From contig NZ_LZEX01000023.1 in NCBI RefSeq assembly GCF_001676055.1, positions 248,001 through 312,000 on the forward strand: DNA of 64,000 nucleotides, in the 5' to 3' direction. Of the stretch, positions 39,443 to 48,846 are shown piece after piece (the stretch's first letter is position 1; each line of letters begins with the position of its first letter). Source of the DNA: Morganella psychrotolerans. Lineage in GTDB: Bacteria; Pseudomonadota; Gammaproteobacteria; Enterobacterales; Enterobacteriaceae. The notes under the pieces are model-generated. The model was not told the DNA's origin, did not search any database, and saw nothing but the letters and a program-made list of their open reading frames with translations. Position numbers and translations under genes: made by a program.

Positions 39443-40924
39443 TCAGGCAAGATTTTTGGTTACGCTGTCGTCTTTCATGATTTTGTTCAGTTTCGGTACA
39501 ATTGCCCACATTATAAGAGCAACAACAAAAGTGGCGATCCCTATTTTACCGAATACATCGGTATAGACACCCAGGGTTTGCAATGGATCCGTTACACCCT
39601 GCGGTGCTGCGGTAAATGTCGCAACATAACCACCTAACAGTGTTGCCATCGCTTGTGTCAGGAACCACATCCCGAGGATAAAGCCCATCAGATATTGCGG
39701 AACGAACGCTGCAATCATGGCCAGACCCAGCGCACTGATCATCAGCTCACCGACTGCCTGGAAGAAATAAACCAGCACGATAAACCACGGTGATGTCATA
39801 CCGGTGGCATCGGCAAACCACATACCGGATGCGGCAGCGGTCAGGAAGCCGGCTGAGCAGCAGAACATACCGATGGTGAATTTACCCGGCATAGAGATAT
39901 CTTTACCGCGGGCACCCATTTTACTGTAGAAATAGGCCAGAACCGGGCTGAGGACGATGATCCAGAACGGGTTCAGTGCCTGGAAGCTGACCGGGTGTAC
40001 ATCAATACCCATAATGGTGTGATGTACGTTATAGATAGCGAAGAAGTTCAGTGAGGTCGGCATCTGTGCATACAGGACGTAGAAGATAACCGCTTCCAGC
40101 ATCAGAACAAACGCGACATACATCTTGTTACGCTCAATACCTTTCAGTTTGAAGGTTTCGCGGAAGAAGAAGAAGATAACCACAGCGGTTACGCCGAGCA
40201 GCACATAGTTGGCTACCACCACGTTATGCAGTAACCATGCACACAGGAAAACGGTCGCCACACTACCGGCTAACACAACCAGCAGACTGCCGAATTTCAT
40301 TGGTTTATGATCCGGCTCAGAACCGATATTGCTAACCATCTTCTGGCAGAACAGGAAGACTGCCAGGGCGACCAGCAGGCCGATACCGCAGATATTATAA
40401 GTGACGGTATAGCTGTACTTGTCAGCGATAACCGGTGCCAGAGACAGGGAAATCAGGGAACCGATGTTGATCGACATATAAAACAGGGTAAATGCCCCGT
40501 CCAGACGCGGATCTTTCGGCGCGTAGCATTTTGACAGCAGGCTGGCCGGGTTGGCTTTAAATAAGCCGTTACCGACAGCGATTGTCCCCAGTGCATAGAA
40601 AATCAGATCCGGGTTCATGATAGAGAGGCCGGTCATAAAATAACCGACAGCCATCACGATGGCCCCTAAAATGATGGTTCGTTTGGTACCGAGGACATGA
40701 TCCCCGACGTAACCCCCGATAGAGATCAGGCCGTATACCAGCGCGGCAAATGCCCCGAAGGTGATAAATGCCTGTTCCTGACTGAATCCCAGTTTTTGAA
40801 CAAAGTAGACGGCCAGGATGCCTTGCACACCGTAATAGCCGAAGCGTTCCCACAGCTCCACGATAAAAATCATGAAGAATGGCTTAGGTTGGTTAAACAA
40901 TCCAACCTGCGCGGGTTTACTCAT
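39443..40924 (-). CDS. dtpB: Dipeptide/tripeptide proton symporter
   Basis: 493 aa POT (PTR2) family permease, 12-14 membrane segments. [20 protein letters not shown] has the ExxERFxYY proton-coupling motif; [15 protein letters not shown] and [13 protein letters not shown] are PTR2 signatures. Whole-sequence resemblance is closer to E. coli DtpB than DtpA (for example [20 protein letters not shown] and the [13 protein letters not shown] segment). Imports di- and tripeptides. Confidence 0.9.
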   Translation of the reverse strand: MSKPAQVGLFNQPKPFFMIFIVELWERFGYYGVQGILAVYFVQKLGFSQEQAFITFGAFAALVYGLISIGGYVGDHVLGTKRTIILGAIVMAVGYFMTGLSIMNPDLIFYALGTIAVGNGLFKANPASLLSKCYAPKDPRLDGAFTLFYMSINIGSLISLSLAPVIADKYSYTVTYNICGIGLLVALAVFLFCQKMVSNIGSEPDHKPMKFGSLLVVLAGSVATVFLCAWLLHNVVVANYVLLGVTAVVIFFFFRETFKLKGIERNKMYVAFVLMLEAVIFYVLYAQMPTSLNFFAIYNVHHTIMGIDVHPVSFQALNPFWIIVLSPVLAYFYSKMGARGKDISMPGKFTIGMFCCSAGFLTAAASGMWFADATGMTSPWFIVLVYFFQAVGELMISALGLAMIAAFVPQYLMGFILGMWFLTQAMATLLGGYVATFTAAPQGVTDPLQTLGVYTDVFGKIGIATFVVALIMWAIVPKLNKIMKDDSVTKNLA

Positions 40925-41279
40925 GGTTAAATGCCTCTTATTAATAATTATTCATTACACTAAATTTTTTCCGGCATTGTGGAGGCAACGCTAAAGATAA
41001 ACTGTTGTGTAAAGTTGAGTGTTTGCGTATTTGTCAGGGTATTTGCCAAAGGCGTTAGGCTAATATATTGCGGCCTGTGCATCTCAAAGGCAGATCACAC
41101 TTACTGCAATAATTAATATCACAATTGAAATAAAATTCATTAGATTGACATCAATAATTACATTGAGATGGTTTTGTTGACGGGTTATTGACCAGATTGA
41201 TGGTAAATTATTCTGCGGGAGATAACATTACGAAATTAAATATGGTTGAATGTAACAATCATTTTTCTGTTGTATAGCG
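40925..41279. other. Intergenic region upstream of dtpB
   Basis: About 355 bp, AT-rich, holding the dtpB promoter region. I see no gene and no clear operator. Confidence 0.4.
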
Positions 41280-41308
41280 ATTCGTTAACACAAAAAGTGT
41301 TAACGAAT
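41280..41308. other. Perfect 12-bp inverted repeat downstream of hpaC
   Basis: ATTCGTTAACAC, five A, GTGTTAACGAAT. It lies 21 bp after the hpaC stop codon. It could be a terminator without a strong T-run, or an operator of a dimeric regulator. Confidence 0.6.
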
Positions 41309-41329
41309 ACGGATCTTGATAAGGGAGGG

Positions 41330-41854
41330 TCAGGCAACGGCAGAAGAGAGGGTTTCGCTGGTTTCGATCACACGGAAGTCGCGTTTAAAATAAATCAGTC
41401 CGTGTCCCCGGTCACACACATCAACATTTTCAATCTCAACCATAAAAACGTTATGTGTGCCGATTTCCTGAACCTGTGTCACCGTACCTTCCAGGCTGGC
41501 AAGTGAGTTATTCAGACAGGGCTGTCCCAGCTGACCGGATTGCCAGTTATCACCTGAAAAGCGGGCATCCATACTCAGCCCGGTCATTCCGGCGAAATCA
41601 CAGGCGAGTGCCTGATGGGTATGCGTGAGTACATTCACACAGAGGCGGCCGTTGGTTTTAAAAACCTCACTGAGTGCGCTGCTCCGGTTGATACACACCA
41701 GCAGGGTCGGTGGGTTATCGGTGACGGAACAGACAGCGGTTGCTGTCAGACCGGCGCGTCCGGCTTCGCCGTCTGTGGTGACAATATTGACGGCGGCGGA
41801 GAGATTCGCCATCGCGTCGCGGAACTGAAGACACCGGGAATTATCAAAAGACAT
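41330..41854 (-). CDS. hpaC: 4-hydroxyphenylacetate 3-monooxygenase, flavin reductase component
   Basis: 174 aa. The start MSFDNSRCLQFRDAMANLSA follows AGGAG; an upstream in-frame start adds 12 unconserved residues. The flavin reductase pattern AAVNIVTTDGEAGRAGLTAT, AVCSVTDNPPTLLVCIN and GHGLIYFKRDF is close to E. coli W HpaC. It supplies reduced FAD to the HpaB hydroxylase. No hpaB lies in this window. It is separated by 148 bp from gabD on the same strand, so it may or may not be cotranscribed. Confidence 0.85.
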   Translation of the reverse strand: MSFDNSRCLQFRDAMANLSAAVNIVTTDGEAGRAGLTATAVCSVTDNPPTLLVCINRSSALSEVFKTNGRLCVNVLTHTHQALACDFAGMTGLSMDARFSGDNWQSGQLGQPCLNNSLASLEGTVTQVQEIGTHNVFMVEIENVDVCDRGHGLIYFKRDFRVIETSETLSSAVA

Positions 41855-42002
41855 GCCAACTCCTGAAGAGCAAAATAAAATGTGACACAATTGTTGCTAT
41901 ATTGCGAATGATACGCAGTCTAATGATAGCCGGGCAGAAAAACAAGGGAGAGTCAGAAAATGCGGCTGCATATTCAGGCAGCCGCGCCGGTTATATCAGG
42001 AT

Positions 42003-43475
42003 TTAGTTGATCCCGCCGAAGCAGAGATATTTTATCTCCAGATAGTCGTCGATACCGTGACGGGAGCCTTCACGGCCCAGACCGGACTGTTTTATTCCCC
42101 CGAACGGAGCGACCTCAGTGGACAGAATACCTTCATTGATGCCGACCATCCCGGCTTCCAGCGCTTCAGCCACCCGGTACACACGCCCGATATCCCGCGA
42201 ATAAAAATACGCGGCAAGCCCAAACTCGCTGTTATTCGCCGCCTGTATTACTTCGGCTTCATCAGTGAACCGCACAAGAGGTGCCAGCGGACCGAATGTT
42301 TCTTCGCGGGTGACTATCATATCTGCTGTTACATTTGCCAGCACGGTCGGTTCAAAAAATAATCCACCCTGTGGTGCAGATTTTCCGCCGGTCAGCACAC
42401 TAGCACCCTTGCTGACCGCATCCAGGATATGCTCACGTACTTTGCGAACAGCCGCATCGTTAATCAGCGGTCCCTGTTGCGCCTTTTCATCTGTTGCGGG
42501 AGCAATATGCAGCGTTTTTACTGCAGCGGCAAATTTTGCGGCAAATGCATCATAAACCGTATCCTGAACATAGAACCGGTTAGCGCAGACGCAGGTTTGC
42601 CCGCTGTTACGAAATTTTGCAGCCATCGCACCTGTAACCGCAGCATCCAAATCCGCATCATCAAAGACAATAAACGGTGCATTTCCGCCAAGTTCAAGAG
42701 AGAGTTTTTTAACGGTTTCCGCACTCTGTGCCATCAGCAGTTTGCCGACGCGCGTTGAGCCGGTAAACGAAATTTTTCGCACCACCGGGTTTGCTGTCAG
42801 TTCGCCGCCGATAGCTGCGGCATCAAGGCCTGTGACAATATTAAACACGCCCGCCGGAATACCGGCCTGTTCACCAAGTGCGGCGAGCGCAAGAGCTGAC
42901 AGCGGCGTTTCTGCCGCCGGTTTCAGCACGATGGTACAGCCTGCCGCCAGTGCCGGTCCCACTTTGCGGGTGATCATCGCATTGGGAAAATTCCACGGTG
43001 TGACAGCCCCGACCACACCTATCGGCTGCCTGATAGTGACTATCCGCTGACCGGCCTGAGTAGCCGGTATTGTCTCGCCGTAAATGCGTTTACCTTCCTC
43101 GGCAAACCATTCGATAAAACTGGCGCCGTAGGTGATTTCACCACGGGATTCTGTCAGGGGTTTTCCCTGCTCAAGGCTCAGGATCTGCGCCAGTTCTTCC
43201 CGGTTTTCAATAATTAAATCAAACCAGTTGCGTAAAATGCGTGCACGTTCTTTACCGGTCAGGCAGCGCCAGCCGGGCAGTGCTTTTTCTGCCGCATCAA
43301 CAGCCATACGGGTTTCAGCGGCACCCAGGTCACTGACCCGGGCAATTGATACACCTGTGGCAGGGTTGGTGACATCAAATGTGGCGTTATTTTGTGCGTC
43401 AATCCACTGACCATTAATATAGCCTGCGTTGCGCAGCAGGGGGAAAGAAGGATCGGTTAACGATGAGGTGAACAT
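42003..43475 (-). CDS. gabD: NAD(P)-dependent succinate-semialdehyde dehydrogenase
   Basis: 490 aa aldehyde dehydrogenase. VTPWNFPNAMITRKVGPALA has the Rossmann Asn, LSLELGGNAPFIVFDDAD has the general-base Glu, and NSGQTCVCANRFYVQ has the catalytic cysteine, with the second-neighbour cysteine of GabD-type enzymes. It oxidises succinic semialdehyde to succinate, a step that ends both GABA and 4-hydroxyphenylacetate breakdown, which fits its position beside hpaC and hpaR. Confidence 0.9.
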   Translation of the reverse strand: MFTSSLTDPSFPLLRNAGYINGQWIDAQNNATFDVTNPATGVSIARVSDLGAAETRMAVDAAEKALPGWRCLTGKERARILRNWFDLIIENREELAQILSLEQGKPLTESRGEITYGASFIEWFAEEGKRIYGETIPATQAGQRIVTIRQPIGVVGAVTPWNFPNAMITRKVGPALAAGCTIVLKPAAETPLSALALAALGEQAGIPAGVFNIVTGLDAAAIGGELTANPVVRKISFTGSTRVGKLLMAQSAETVKKLSLELGGNAPFIVFDDADLDAAVTGAMAAKFRNSGQTCVCANRFYVQDTVYDAFAAKFAAAVKTLHIAPATDEKAQQGPLINDAAVRKVREHILDAVSKGASVLTGGKSAPQGGLFFEPTVLANVTADMIVTREETFGPLAPLVRFTDEAEVIQAANNSEFGLAAYFYSRDIGRVYRVAEALEAGMVGINEGILSTEVAPFGGIKQSGLGREGSRHGIDDYLEIKYLCFGGIN

Positions 43476-43715
43476 AGGGAGCTCCGTTGCATTTTCTCAA
43501 AAAGATGATGAGGGCACAGGGATATCAGCAGAAGACCATTGATTTATTGTTAATATAGCGTTAATAAAAGGGGGTATCCTTTGAGTCTTTACGACCGATA
43601 TACTTTTTATTCTAACAGAGGATAGGCTATTACGCAGTTTCCCGGTAAAATTGCGCCTTTTTTTTGATAACGCCGGTGTTTATTATGTGGATGCATCGCG
43701 GAGACATTTACTATC

Positions 43716-44150
43716 ATGCATGAATCATTACTTATCGCCCTTTTGCAGGCACGTGAAGTGGCTCTCGGCTACTTCCGCCCGACACTGAAAGCCCATCAGC
43801 TGACGGAGCAGCAGTGGCGGATTATCCGCATACTGGCAAAAACGCCGTCTCTGGATTTTCATATACTGGCGCAGAAAAGCTGTATTTTACGCCCGAGTCT
43901 GACCGGTATTCTGACGCGGATGGAAAAGGCCGGTATTATTCACCGGATGAAACCGCTCAGTGATCAGCGCAAACTCTATCTTTCCCTGACGGAAGAGGGA
44001 ATTGCACTCTATCACCGGGTGCAGGCAGAGGTGGAAATCGGCTATCAGGCACTGGAGCAGCAGTTTACGCCGGAAAAAGTACAGCAGCTTTATGCATTGC
44101 TGGACGATCTGATTGCATTGCCGCAGCGCAATGAAAACGGACAGCCGTAA
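43716..44150 (+). CDS. hpaR: MarR-family regulator HpaR
   Basis: 144 aa winged helix protein starting MHESLLIALLQAREVALGYF. The recognition region LAQKSCILRPSLTGILTRME and wing SDQRKLYLSLTEEG match HpaR, the repressor of the homoprotocatechuate genes. It is divergent from gabD across 240 bp; near 43542-43566 there is a TTTATT/AATAAA inverted repeat that could be an operator, which is uncertain. Confidence 0.85.
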   Translation: MHESLLIALLQAREVALGYFRPTLKAHQLTEQQWRIIRILAKTPSLDFHILAQKSCILRPSLTGILTRMEKAGIIHRMKPLSDQRKLYLSLTEEGIALYHRVQAEVEIGYQALEQQFTPEKVQQLYALLDDLIALPQRNENGQP

Positions 44151-44157
44151 AATACCT

Positions 44158-44192
44158 GCGCCGCGGCCCTTTGAGAGCCGCGGCGCGTCAGT
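44158..44192. terminator. GC-rich terminator between hpaR and betT
   Basis: A perfect 10-bp stem GCGCCGCGGC/GCCGCGGCGC with a 9-base loop, followed by GTCAGTTTTG, between the convergent stop codons. Confidence 0.75.
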
Positions 44193-44197
44193 TTTGT

Positions 44198-46198
44198 TTA
44201 TTTCTTGCCGATTAAGTGCAGGAAATGGATATGCTTTTCATATTGGTCAAGGATATCGTGAATAATCTGCTCCTTGTTCCACCCCATAATATCGTAATCC
44301 TGCCCGCCTTCTTTGAGATGAATTTCGGCACGGTAGTAACGGTGCTCGTCATCTTTTTCTTCATCACTCAGACCGGATAAGGCAAAAGAGGGCTGATTGT
44401 AATAACGCAGACGAGCCTCATAGAGGAAGTTCATATCATCGCCCAGATCCACTTCAAAGGTCAGCCGGTTATCGTGGCTGTTATCAATGTGGCTTGGTGT
44501 TCCCTGTTTATCCAGTTCTGCGGCAACGGATGACATGGATTCTGACACCACTTCATCGATAAAGCGTTTGACGAGCGAACGTTTCGGGAAATAGCCGATA
44601 TTACGCAAACGGCGCTGCCACGGGATCGGTGTCCGGCTTGCGGTTGGTGCAATGGTCGCTAACTGCTGGCTGTCACGCTTATGAACATCTATCCGCAGTG
44701 CTTTGATAAGCCCGTAAATGGAGATTAACAAAATAGCGGCAAACGGCAGGGCGCTGGCAATCGTCACTGTCTGCAGGGCTGATAATCCGCCCGCCAGCAG
44801 CAGGGTAATCGCGACCACACCCATCAGTCCGGCCCAGAAAATCCGCTGCCAGACAGGGGTATTTGAATCGCCACCGGATGCGAGGGTATCAACAACCATA
44901 GCGCCGGAATCCGCCGAGGTGACAAAGAAAACGATCACCATCAGCATGGCAAAGAAAGAGAGCACGGTAGAGAACGGGAAATACTCCAGAAACTGGAACA
45001 GTGCCAGAGAAACATCCTCTTTCACCACAGTGGCAAGTTTAGTGGCGCCCTGGTTTTTAATCAGATCAATCGCGGTATTGCCAAAGAATGTCATCCACAG
45101 CAGGGTAAAACCGGCCGGTACAAATAATACCCCGGTGACAAATTCGCGGATGGTGCGCCCGCGGGAGATTCGGGCAATAAACATGCCGACAAACGGTGAC
45201 CAGGACAACCACCAGCCCCAGTAGAGAAGGGTCCAGCCGCCCAGCCAACCATCTGACTTAGGTTCATAAGCGAAGAGATTAAAGGTATTGCTGACAATCT
45301 CGGAGAGATATCCCCCGGTGTTTTCCACAAAGGATTTCAGCAGCAATACAGTCGGGCCTAAAATACCGACCATTGCCAGCAGCAGAACTGCCAGCCCTAA
45401 ATTAAGCTCGGAGAGTATCCGGATCCCTTTATCCAGCCCGGAAACCACCGAAAGAGTTGCCAGCGCCGTAATAACAATAATCAGGATCACCTGCACGGTC
45501 TGCGTCTGAGGCAGTCCGAAAAGATGGTTCAGCCCGGCATTGACCTGTAAAACCCCGAAGCCGAGTGACGTCGCGACACCGAACACGGTACCGACTACCG
45601 CAAAAATATCGACCGCATGACCCATCGGGCCGTAAATCCGGTCACCAATCATAGGATAAAGTGCGGAGCGTAGTGTCAGCGGCAGCCCGTGGCGGTAACT
45701 GAAGAATGCCAGGATCAGTGCCACGATGGCGTAAATCGCCCAGGCGTGCAGCCCCCAGTGGAAGAAGGTCAGGCGCATAGCCTCTTTGGCGGCCTGAACG
45801 GTTTCCGGTGTACCGACCGGCGGCGACAGGTAATGCATCACAGGCTCTGCCACACCGAAAAACATCAGCCCGATCCCCATACCGGCGGAGAACAGCATGG
45901 CAAACCAGGAGATATAACTGTATCCCGGCCGGGCATGGTCAGGACCGAGTTTAATATCCCCGAAACGGGATAATCCCAGGTAAGTGACACTCATTAAAAT
46001 AAGGGCGACAGCCAGGATATAGAACCAGCTCGCATTTTTAAACAGATTTGTCTGTAGTGCTTTCAGATGGGTTTCTGCCACCTGAGGAAATAACGCGGCA
46101 AAGCCGACGATCAGAAAAATAATAAGCGCGGATGTGAAAAAAACGGGCGGATTAATCTTGATATTTTTTTTAGGTTGTTCTGTGTCCTGATGACTCAT
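44198..46198 (-). CDS. betT: BCCT-family choline/betaine transporter
   Basis: 666 aa. Twelve membrane segments in the first 510 residues, with GMGIGLMFFGVAEPVMHYLS, the BCCT signature WTLLYWGWWLSWSPFVGMFI and ISRGRTIREF. The long hydrophilic C-terminal tail (about residues 510-666) is that of BetT-type proton-coupled choline transporters, where it senses osmotic state. No betIBA genes are adjacent. Betaine specificity over choline cannot be excluded. Confidence 0.85.
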   Translation of the reverse strand: MSHQDTEQPKKNIKINPPVFFTSALIIFLIVGFAALFPQVAETHLKALQTNLFKNASWFYILAVALILMSVTYLGLSRFGDIKLGPDHARPGYSYISWFAMLFSAGMGIGLMFFGVAEPVMHYLSPPVGTPETVQAAKEAMRLTFFHWGLHAWAIYAIVALILAFFSYRHGLPLTLRSALYPMIGDRIYGPMGHAVDIFAVVGTVFGVATSLGFGVLQVNAGLNHLFGLPQTQTVQVILIIVITALATLSVVSGLDKGIRILSELNLGLAVLLLAMVGILGPTVLLLKSFVENTGGYLSEIVSNTFNLFAYEPKSDGWLGGWTLLYWGWWLSWSPFVGMFIARISRGRTIREFVTGVLFVPAGFTLLWMTFFGNTAIDLIKNQGATKLATVVKEDVSLALFQFLEYFPFSTVLSFFAMLMVIVFFVTSADSGAMVVDTLASGGDSNTPVWQRIFWAGLMGVVAITLLLAGGLSALQTVTIASALPFAAILLISIYGLIKALRIDVHKRDSQQLATIAPTASRTPIPWQRRLRNIGYFPKRSLVKRFIDEVVSESMSSVAAELDKQGTPSHIDNSHDNRLTFEVDLGDDMNFLYEARLRYYNQPSFALSGLSDEEKDDEHRYYRAEIHLKEGGQDYDIMGWNKEQIIHDILDQYEKHIHFLHLIGKK

Positions 46199-46552
46199 GA
46201 ATTATTCCTTTTATCAGTTGCAGATAACGCCGGCAGTAAAATGGGGAATGCACTGCACTAAAGCGTCGGACTTTCCTTCTGAAAACGGTACGCGTCAGCG
46301 TAGCGATAAATTAAAAACCCCGGCACAAAGGTGTGCGGGAATATCAGAAATGACGGATATGAAAATGTATAAAAACGGATAAAACGGGCGTGATATGTTG
46401 GATGAATTTCCCCTTAATGATAAAAAAAAGAGGGTAATAGTGCCAAAAATGTCACTCTGCGGCAAGTTATCCGGCTTTTTCAGGGAAGATGATGAAAAAA
46501 TTTTATCTGAATTACAGTGACGGTATTGAGGGAAGCTGATGATATAAAGCAA
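46199..46552. other. Intergenic region between betT and the lipoprotein gene
   Basis: About 350 bp containing the betT promoter. I see no supportable gene; the frames here are short and unconserved in appearance. Confidence 0.4.
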
Positions 46553-46585
46553 TAAAAAAGCCGGAAACATTATTTATTTCCGGCT
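46553..46585 (-). terminator. Terminator of the lipoprotein gene
   Basis: Stem AGCCGGAAA/TTTCCGGCT with 9-base loop. On the minus strand it is followed by TTTTTTATTG. Confidence 0.85.
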
Positions 46586-46605
46586 CGTCTTTATTTTACG
46601 GATTA

Positions 46606-47088
46606 TTACTGGTTCAGGGCTTTTTGTGCATCACCAAGTTTGTCAGACAGGTCTTGTTTCAACTCGTCTTTTTTCTCTGTGGCTTGTGCTTTCAGTTCAT
46701 CCGCTTTTTTCTCTGCGGCCTCTGTTGCATCAACTGCCTCTTTTTTCAGCTCTGCTGCTTTTTCTTCAGCGGCTTTTTTAGCGTCTTCACCTTTGTCTTT
46801 GGCGTCACTGAGGATACTGTCCGCTTCTTTCTTCAGTTCATCGGCTTTTTTATCCGCCTCATTGCGAATATCAGCGGCTTTCTCTTTGGCATCATCGATG
46901 ACCGCATCCGTTTTCTCTTTGGCGTCTTGTTTCAGTTCGCCTGCTTTCTGTTCCGCTGCATCCTTAATCTGTGCAGCACCTTCCTGCGCCTTTTGTGCAG
47001 CAGGATCGGTTTTGCTGCTGTCATCGCAGCCGGTTGCAAAAATAAACACACCCGCCAGGATCAGTGAACTTAATAATGTTTTTTTCAT
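46606..47088 (-). CDS. Helical lipoprotein with LEA-like repeats
   Basis: 160 aa from MKKTLLSSLILAGVFIFATG with a lipobox cysteine at residue 21. The residue after it is Asp, the signal that keeps lipoproteins in the inner membrane. The rest is one long Ala/Lys/Glu/Asp-rich helix with 11-residue-like repeats (EKAAELKKEA, KKADELKKEA, KAGELKQDAKEKTD), resembling LEA-type or apolipophorin-like stress proteins. Low complexity makes any family match weak. It is divergent from the DUF421 gene. Confidence 0.75.
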   Translation of the reverse strand: MKKTLLSSLILAGVFIFATGCDDSSKTDPAAQKAQEGAAQIKDAAEQKAGELKQDAKEKTDAVIDDAKEKAADIRNEADKKADELKKEADSILSDAKDKGEDAKKAAEEKAAELKKEAVDATEAAEKKADELKAQATEKKDELKQDLSDKLGDAQKALNQ

Positions 47089-47176
47089 GATTAACCCTCT
47101 TCGGAAAACGTTGAGTAAAATAACCAAGACAGATCGATATCTGTGATATATCAGTATAAAACCAAATCAATGTATC

Positions 47177-47219
47177 TGCTAACCAATATAATGATACGAT
47201 ATCATTGTATTGGTTAGCA
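47177..47219. promoter_or_regulatory. 43-bp near-perfect palindrome in a divergent promoter region
   Basis: Arms of 20 bp (47177-47196 and 47200-47219) match at 19 of 20 positions around a 3-base centre; outer arm TGCTAACCAATA, inner AATGATA. It lies 88 bp upstream of the lipoprotein start and 138 bp upstream of the DUF421 gene, a plausible operator or cruciform. Confidence 0.65.
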
Positions 47220-47357
47220 TAGAAAACTAAATTCCGCTTGTATATGATTTTTCTTATTTAATTAATAATCCTGATAAATTATACCGTATATAATAGAAAT
47301 AAGTGCTGCTATTGGTTTTATGATTATATCGGGTTGCGCAGTGATTAAGGAAAATCT

Positions 47358-48035
47358 ATGACATATTATCTGTTTGTTATTGTTAAATTTATCATTGGTT
47401 TTGTTATCGTGATTACACACATGAATATTTCCGGAAAAACACAGTTATCACAAATGACACCGGTTGATTTTATTGGTAACTTTGTACTTGGTGGTATTAT
47501 CGGCGGTGTGATATACAGTGACAGCATTCCATTAACACAATATATAATTTTATTACTGATTGGCGTTAGTTTTATCAGTGCGGTCAATTGGGTTAGCAAG
47601 CATATTAATTTCTTTCGTTCTGTTGCGATAGGCAACCCGATACCCATTATAAAAAACGGGTTATTTTTCATGGATAACATCCATGAAAAAAGAAATAAAA
47701 TTGATATCCTGAATACTGCGTCAAGGATGCATTCTCAGGGGATTTATTCATTCAGTGACGTTTATTATGCGCAGATAGAGCCGGATGGTCAATTGACGGT
47801 AATTTGTGACAAAAAACAAATGCCTTCCGTTATTATTATGAAGGATGGTGTGCCGCGTAAAAATGAGCTGGAGCAGATTGGATATGATGAAGCCTGGCTG
47901 GAGAGCGGGCTGAAAAAGCTTGGCGTCGACAATCCCGAAGAGGTGTTTCTTGCCGAATTTTATGACGGCAACATTAACGTAGTCATGAAGGACGGACGCA
48001 TGACCGGGCATCACAGTGAGCCATTACAGCCGTAA
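47358..48035 (+). CDS. DUF421 (YetF/YcaP-type) membrane protein
   Basis: 225 aa. Three N-terminal membrane helices (residues 3-20, 35-55, 60-80) are followed by a soluble domain with GNPIPIIKNGLFFMDNI, a typical DUF421 feature (a loop with a G-x-P-x-x-I pattern), and HSQGIYSFSDVYYAQIEPDG. The first helix bears GKTQLSQMTPVDF, matching the R/K-x-x-x-x-L-T-x-x-D-F pattern. The biochemical role is unknown; it may be linked to envelope stress. Its stop is inside a 22-bp palindrome shared with the convergent DeoR gene. Confidence 0.75.
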   Translation: MTYYLFVIVKFIIGFVIVITHMNISGKTQLSQMTPVDFIGNFVLGGIIGGVIYSDSIPLTQYIILLLIGVSFISAVNWVSKHINFFRSVAIGNPIPIIKNGLFFMDNIHEKRNKIDILNTASRMHSQGIYSFSDVYYAQIEPDGQLTVICDKKQMPSVIIMKDGVPRKNELEQIGYDEAWLESGLKKLGVDNPEEVFLAEFYDGNINVVMKDGRMTGHHSEPLQP

Positions 48036-48052
48036 GGGGCTAGCCCCTTACG
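48031..48052. terminator. 22-bp perfect palindrome spanning two convergent stop codons
   Basis: CGTAAGGGGCTAGCCCCTTACG is 22 bases, positions 48031-48052. The TAA of the plus gene (48033-48035) and the TAA of the minus gene (48048-48050) are mirror images in its arms. It probably ends transcription from both sides, though there is no T-run. Confidence 0.55.
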
Positions 48053-48815
48053 TCACGATCACGACCTTTTCGGGGTAAATATCCCGGAATTCGTGTGCTT
48101 TTTGCCATTTATCATCACAAATTATTTTATCGATACCGGCAATTTCCGCGATTTTTAAAATACCTTGCTGACCAAATTTGCTGGAGTCCGCCAGAATAAT
48201 TTTCTGCTTACTTTTTTCCAGCATTTTCTGGGCGATCATACCTTCTTCCACACTTTTAACCAGGATCCCGTCTCCGCTTATCCCGCCTGCGCCGACAAAG
48301 GCAAAATCAGCATAAATATGGTCGATTTCATTCAGGGTTTTTGCACCGAGATTGGCGCGGAATTCATGGCTGTATTCGCCGCCCAGTACATAGACTTTCG
48401 CCAGCGCATTTTGTGAGGCAATTTTGTCAGCGATCAGGGCCGAGTTGGTAAAGACGGTGAAGGCAACCACCGGCAGCTGGCCTGAAAAAAGCAGCGTCGT
48501 GGAGCAGGAATCAATATAAAGAGTGTCGTGCTCAGAGATAAGCCCGGCGGCATAACGCGCGAGGATCATTTTTTCGTCACGGTTGAGTTCAAGGCGCTGT
48601 TCAAAGCTGCCTTCGCTGACACTTTTTTTCTTCATCGCACCGCCGTGGATTTTAATGATTTCTCCCTCTTTTTCCAGAATAGAGAGGTCGCGGCGGATAG
48701 TTTCCGAGGTGACATTCAGATCATCAGCAAGATCCTGAACACTGATTTCCCCCTTCAGACTCAGCTGACTGAGAATATATTGCTTTCTTTTAACCGGATT
48801 CATGGCTGTTCTCAT
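48048..48815 (-). CDS. DeoR-family transcriptional regulator
   Basis: 255 aa. The N-terminal HTH reads [20 protein letters not shown] with the DeoR signature [20 protein letters not shown] and HGGAM. The C-terminal sugar-phosphate-binding domain has [25 protein letters not shown] and [13 protein letters not shown]. The start at 48815 follows AAGGG; one four codons later is possible. It ends the four-gene operon with the PTS-like permease and is the likely repressor, sensing a sugar phosphate. Confidence 0.85.
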   Translation of the reverse strand: MRTAMNPVKRKQYILSQLSLKGEISVQDLADDLNVTSETIRRDLSILEKEGEIIKIHGGAMKKKSVSEGSFEQRLELNRDEKMILARYAAGLISEHDTLYIDSCSTTLLFSGQLPVVAFTVFTNSALIADKIASQNALAKVYVLGGEYSHEFRANLGAKTLNEIDHIYADFAFVGAGGISGDGILVKSVEEGMIAQKMLEKSKQKIILADSSKFGQQGILKIAEIAGIDKIICDDKWQKAHEFRDIYPEKVVIVT

Positions 48816-48846
48816 CGCACCCTTAAACAGTAACAATATTAGCGCA

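Noticed and set aside
46640-47146. Long open frame on the plus strand opposite the lipoprotein gene
   Set aside because: Its product is low-complexity Ser/Ala/Phe, exactly what an Ala/Lys/Glu-rich helix gives when read antisense. No ribosome site.
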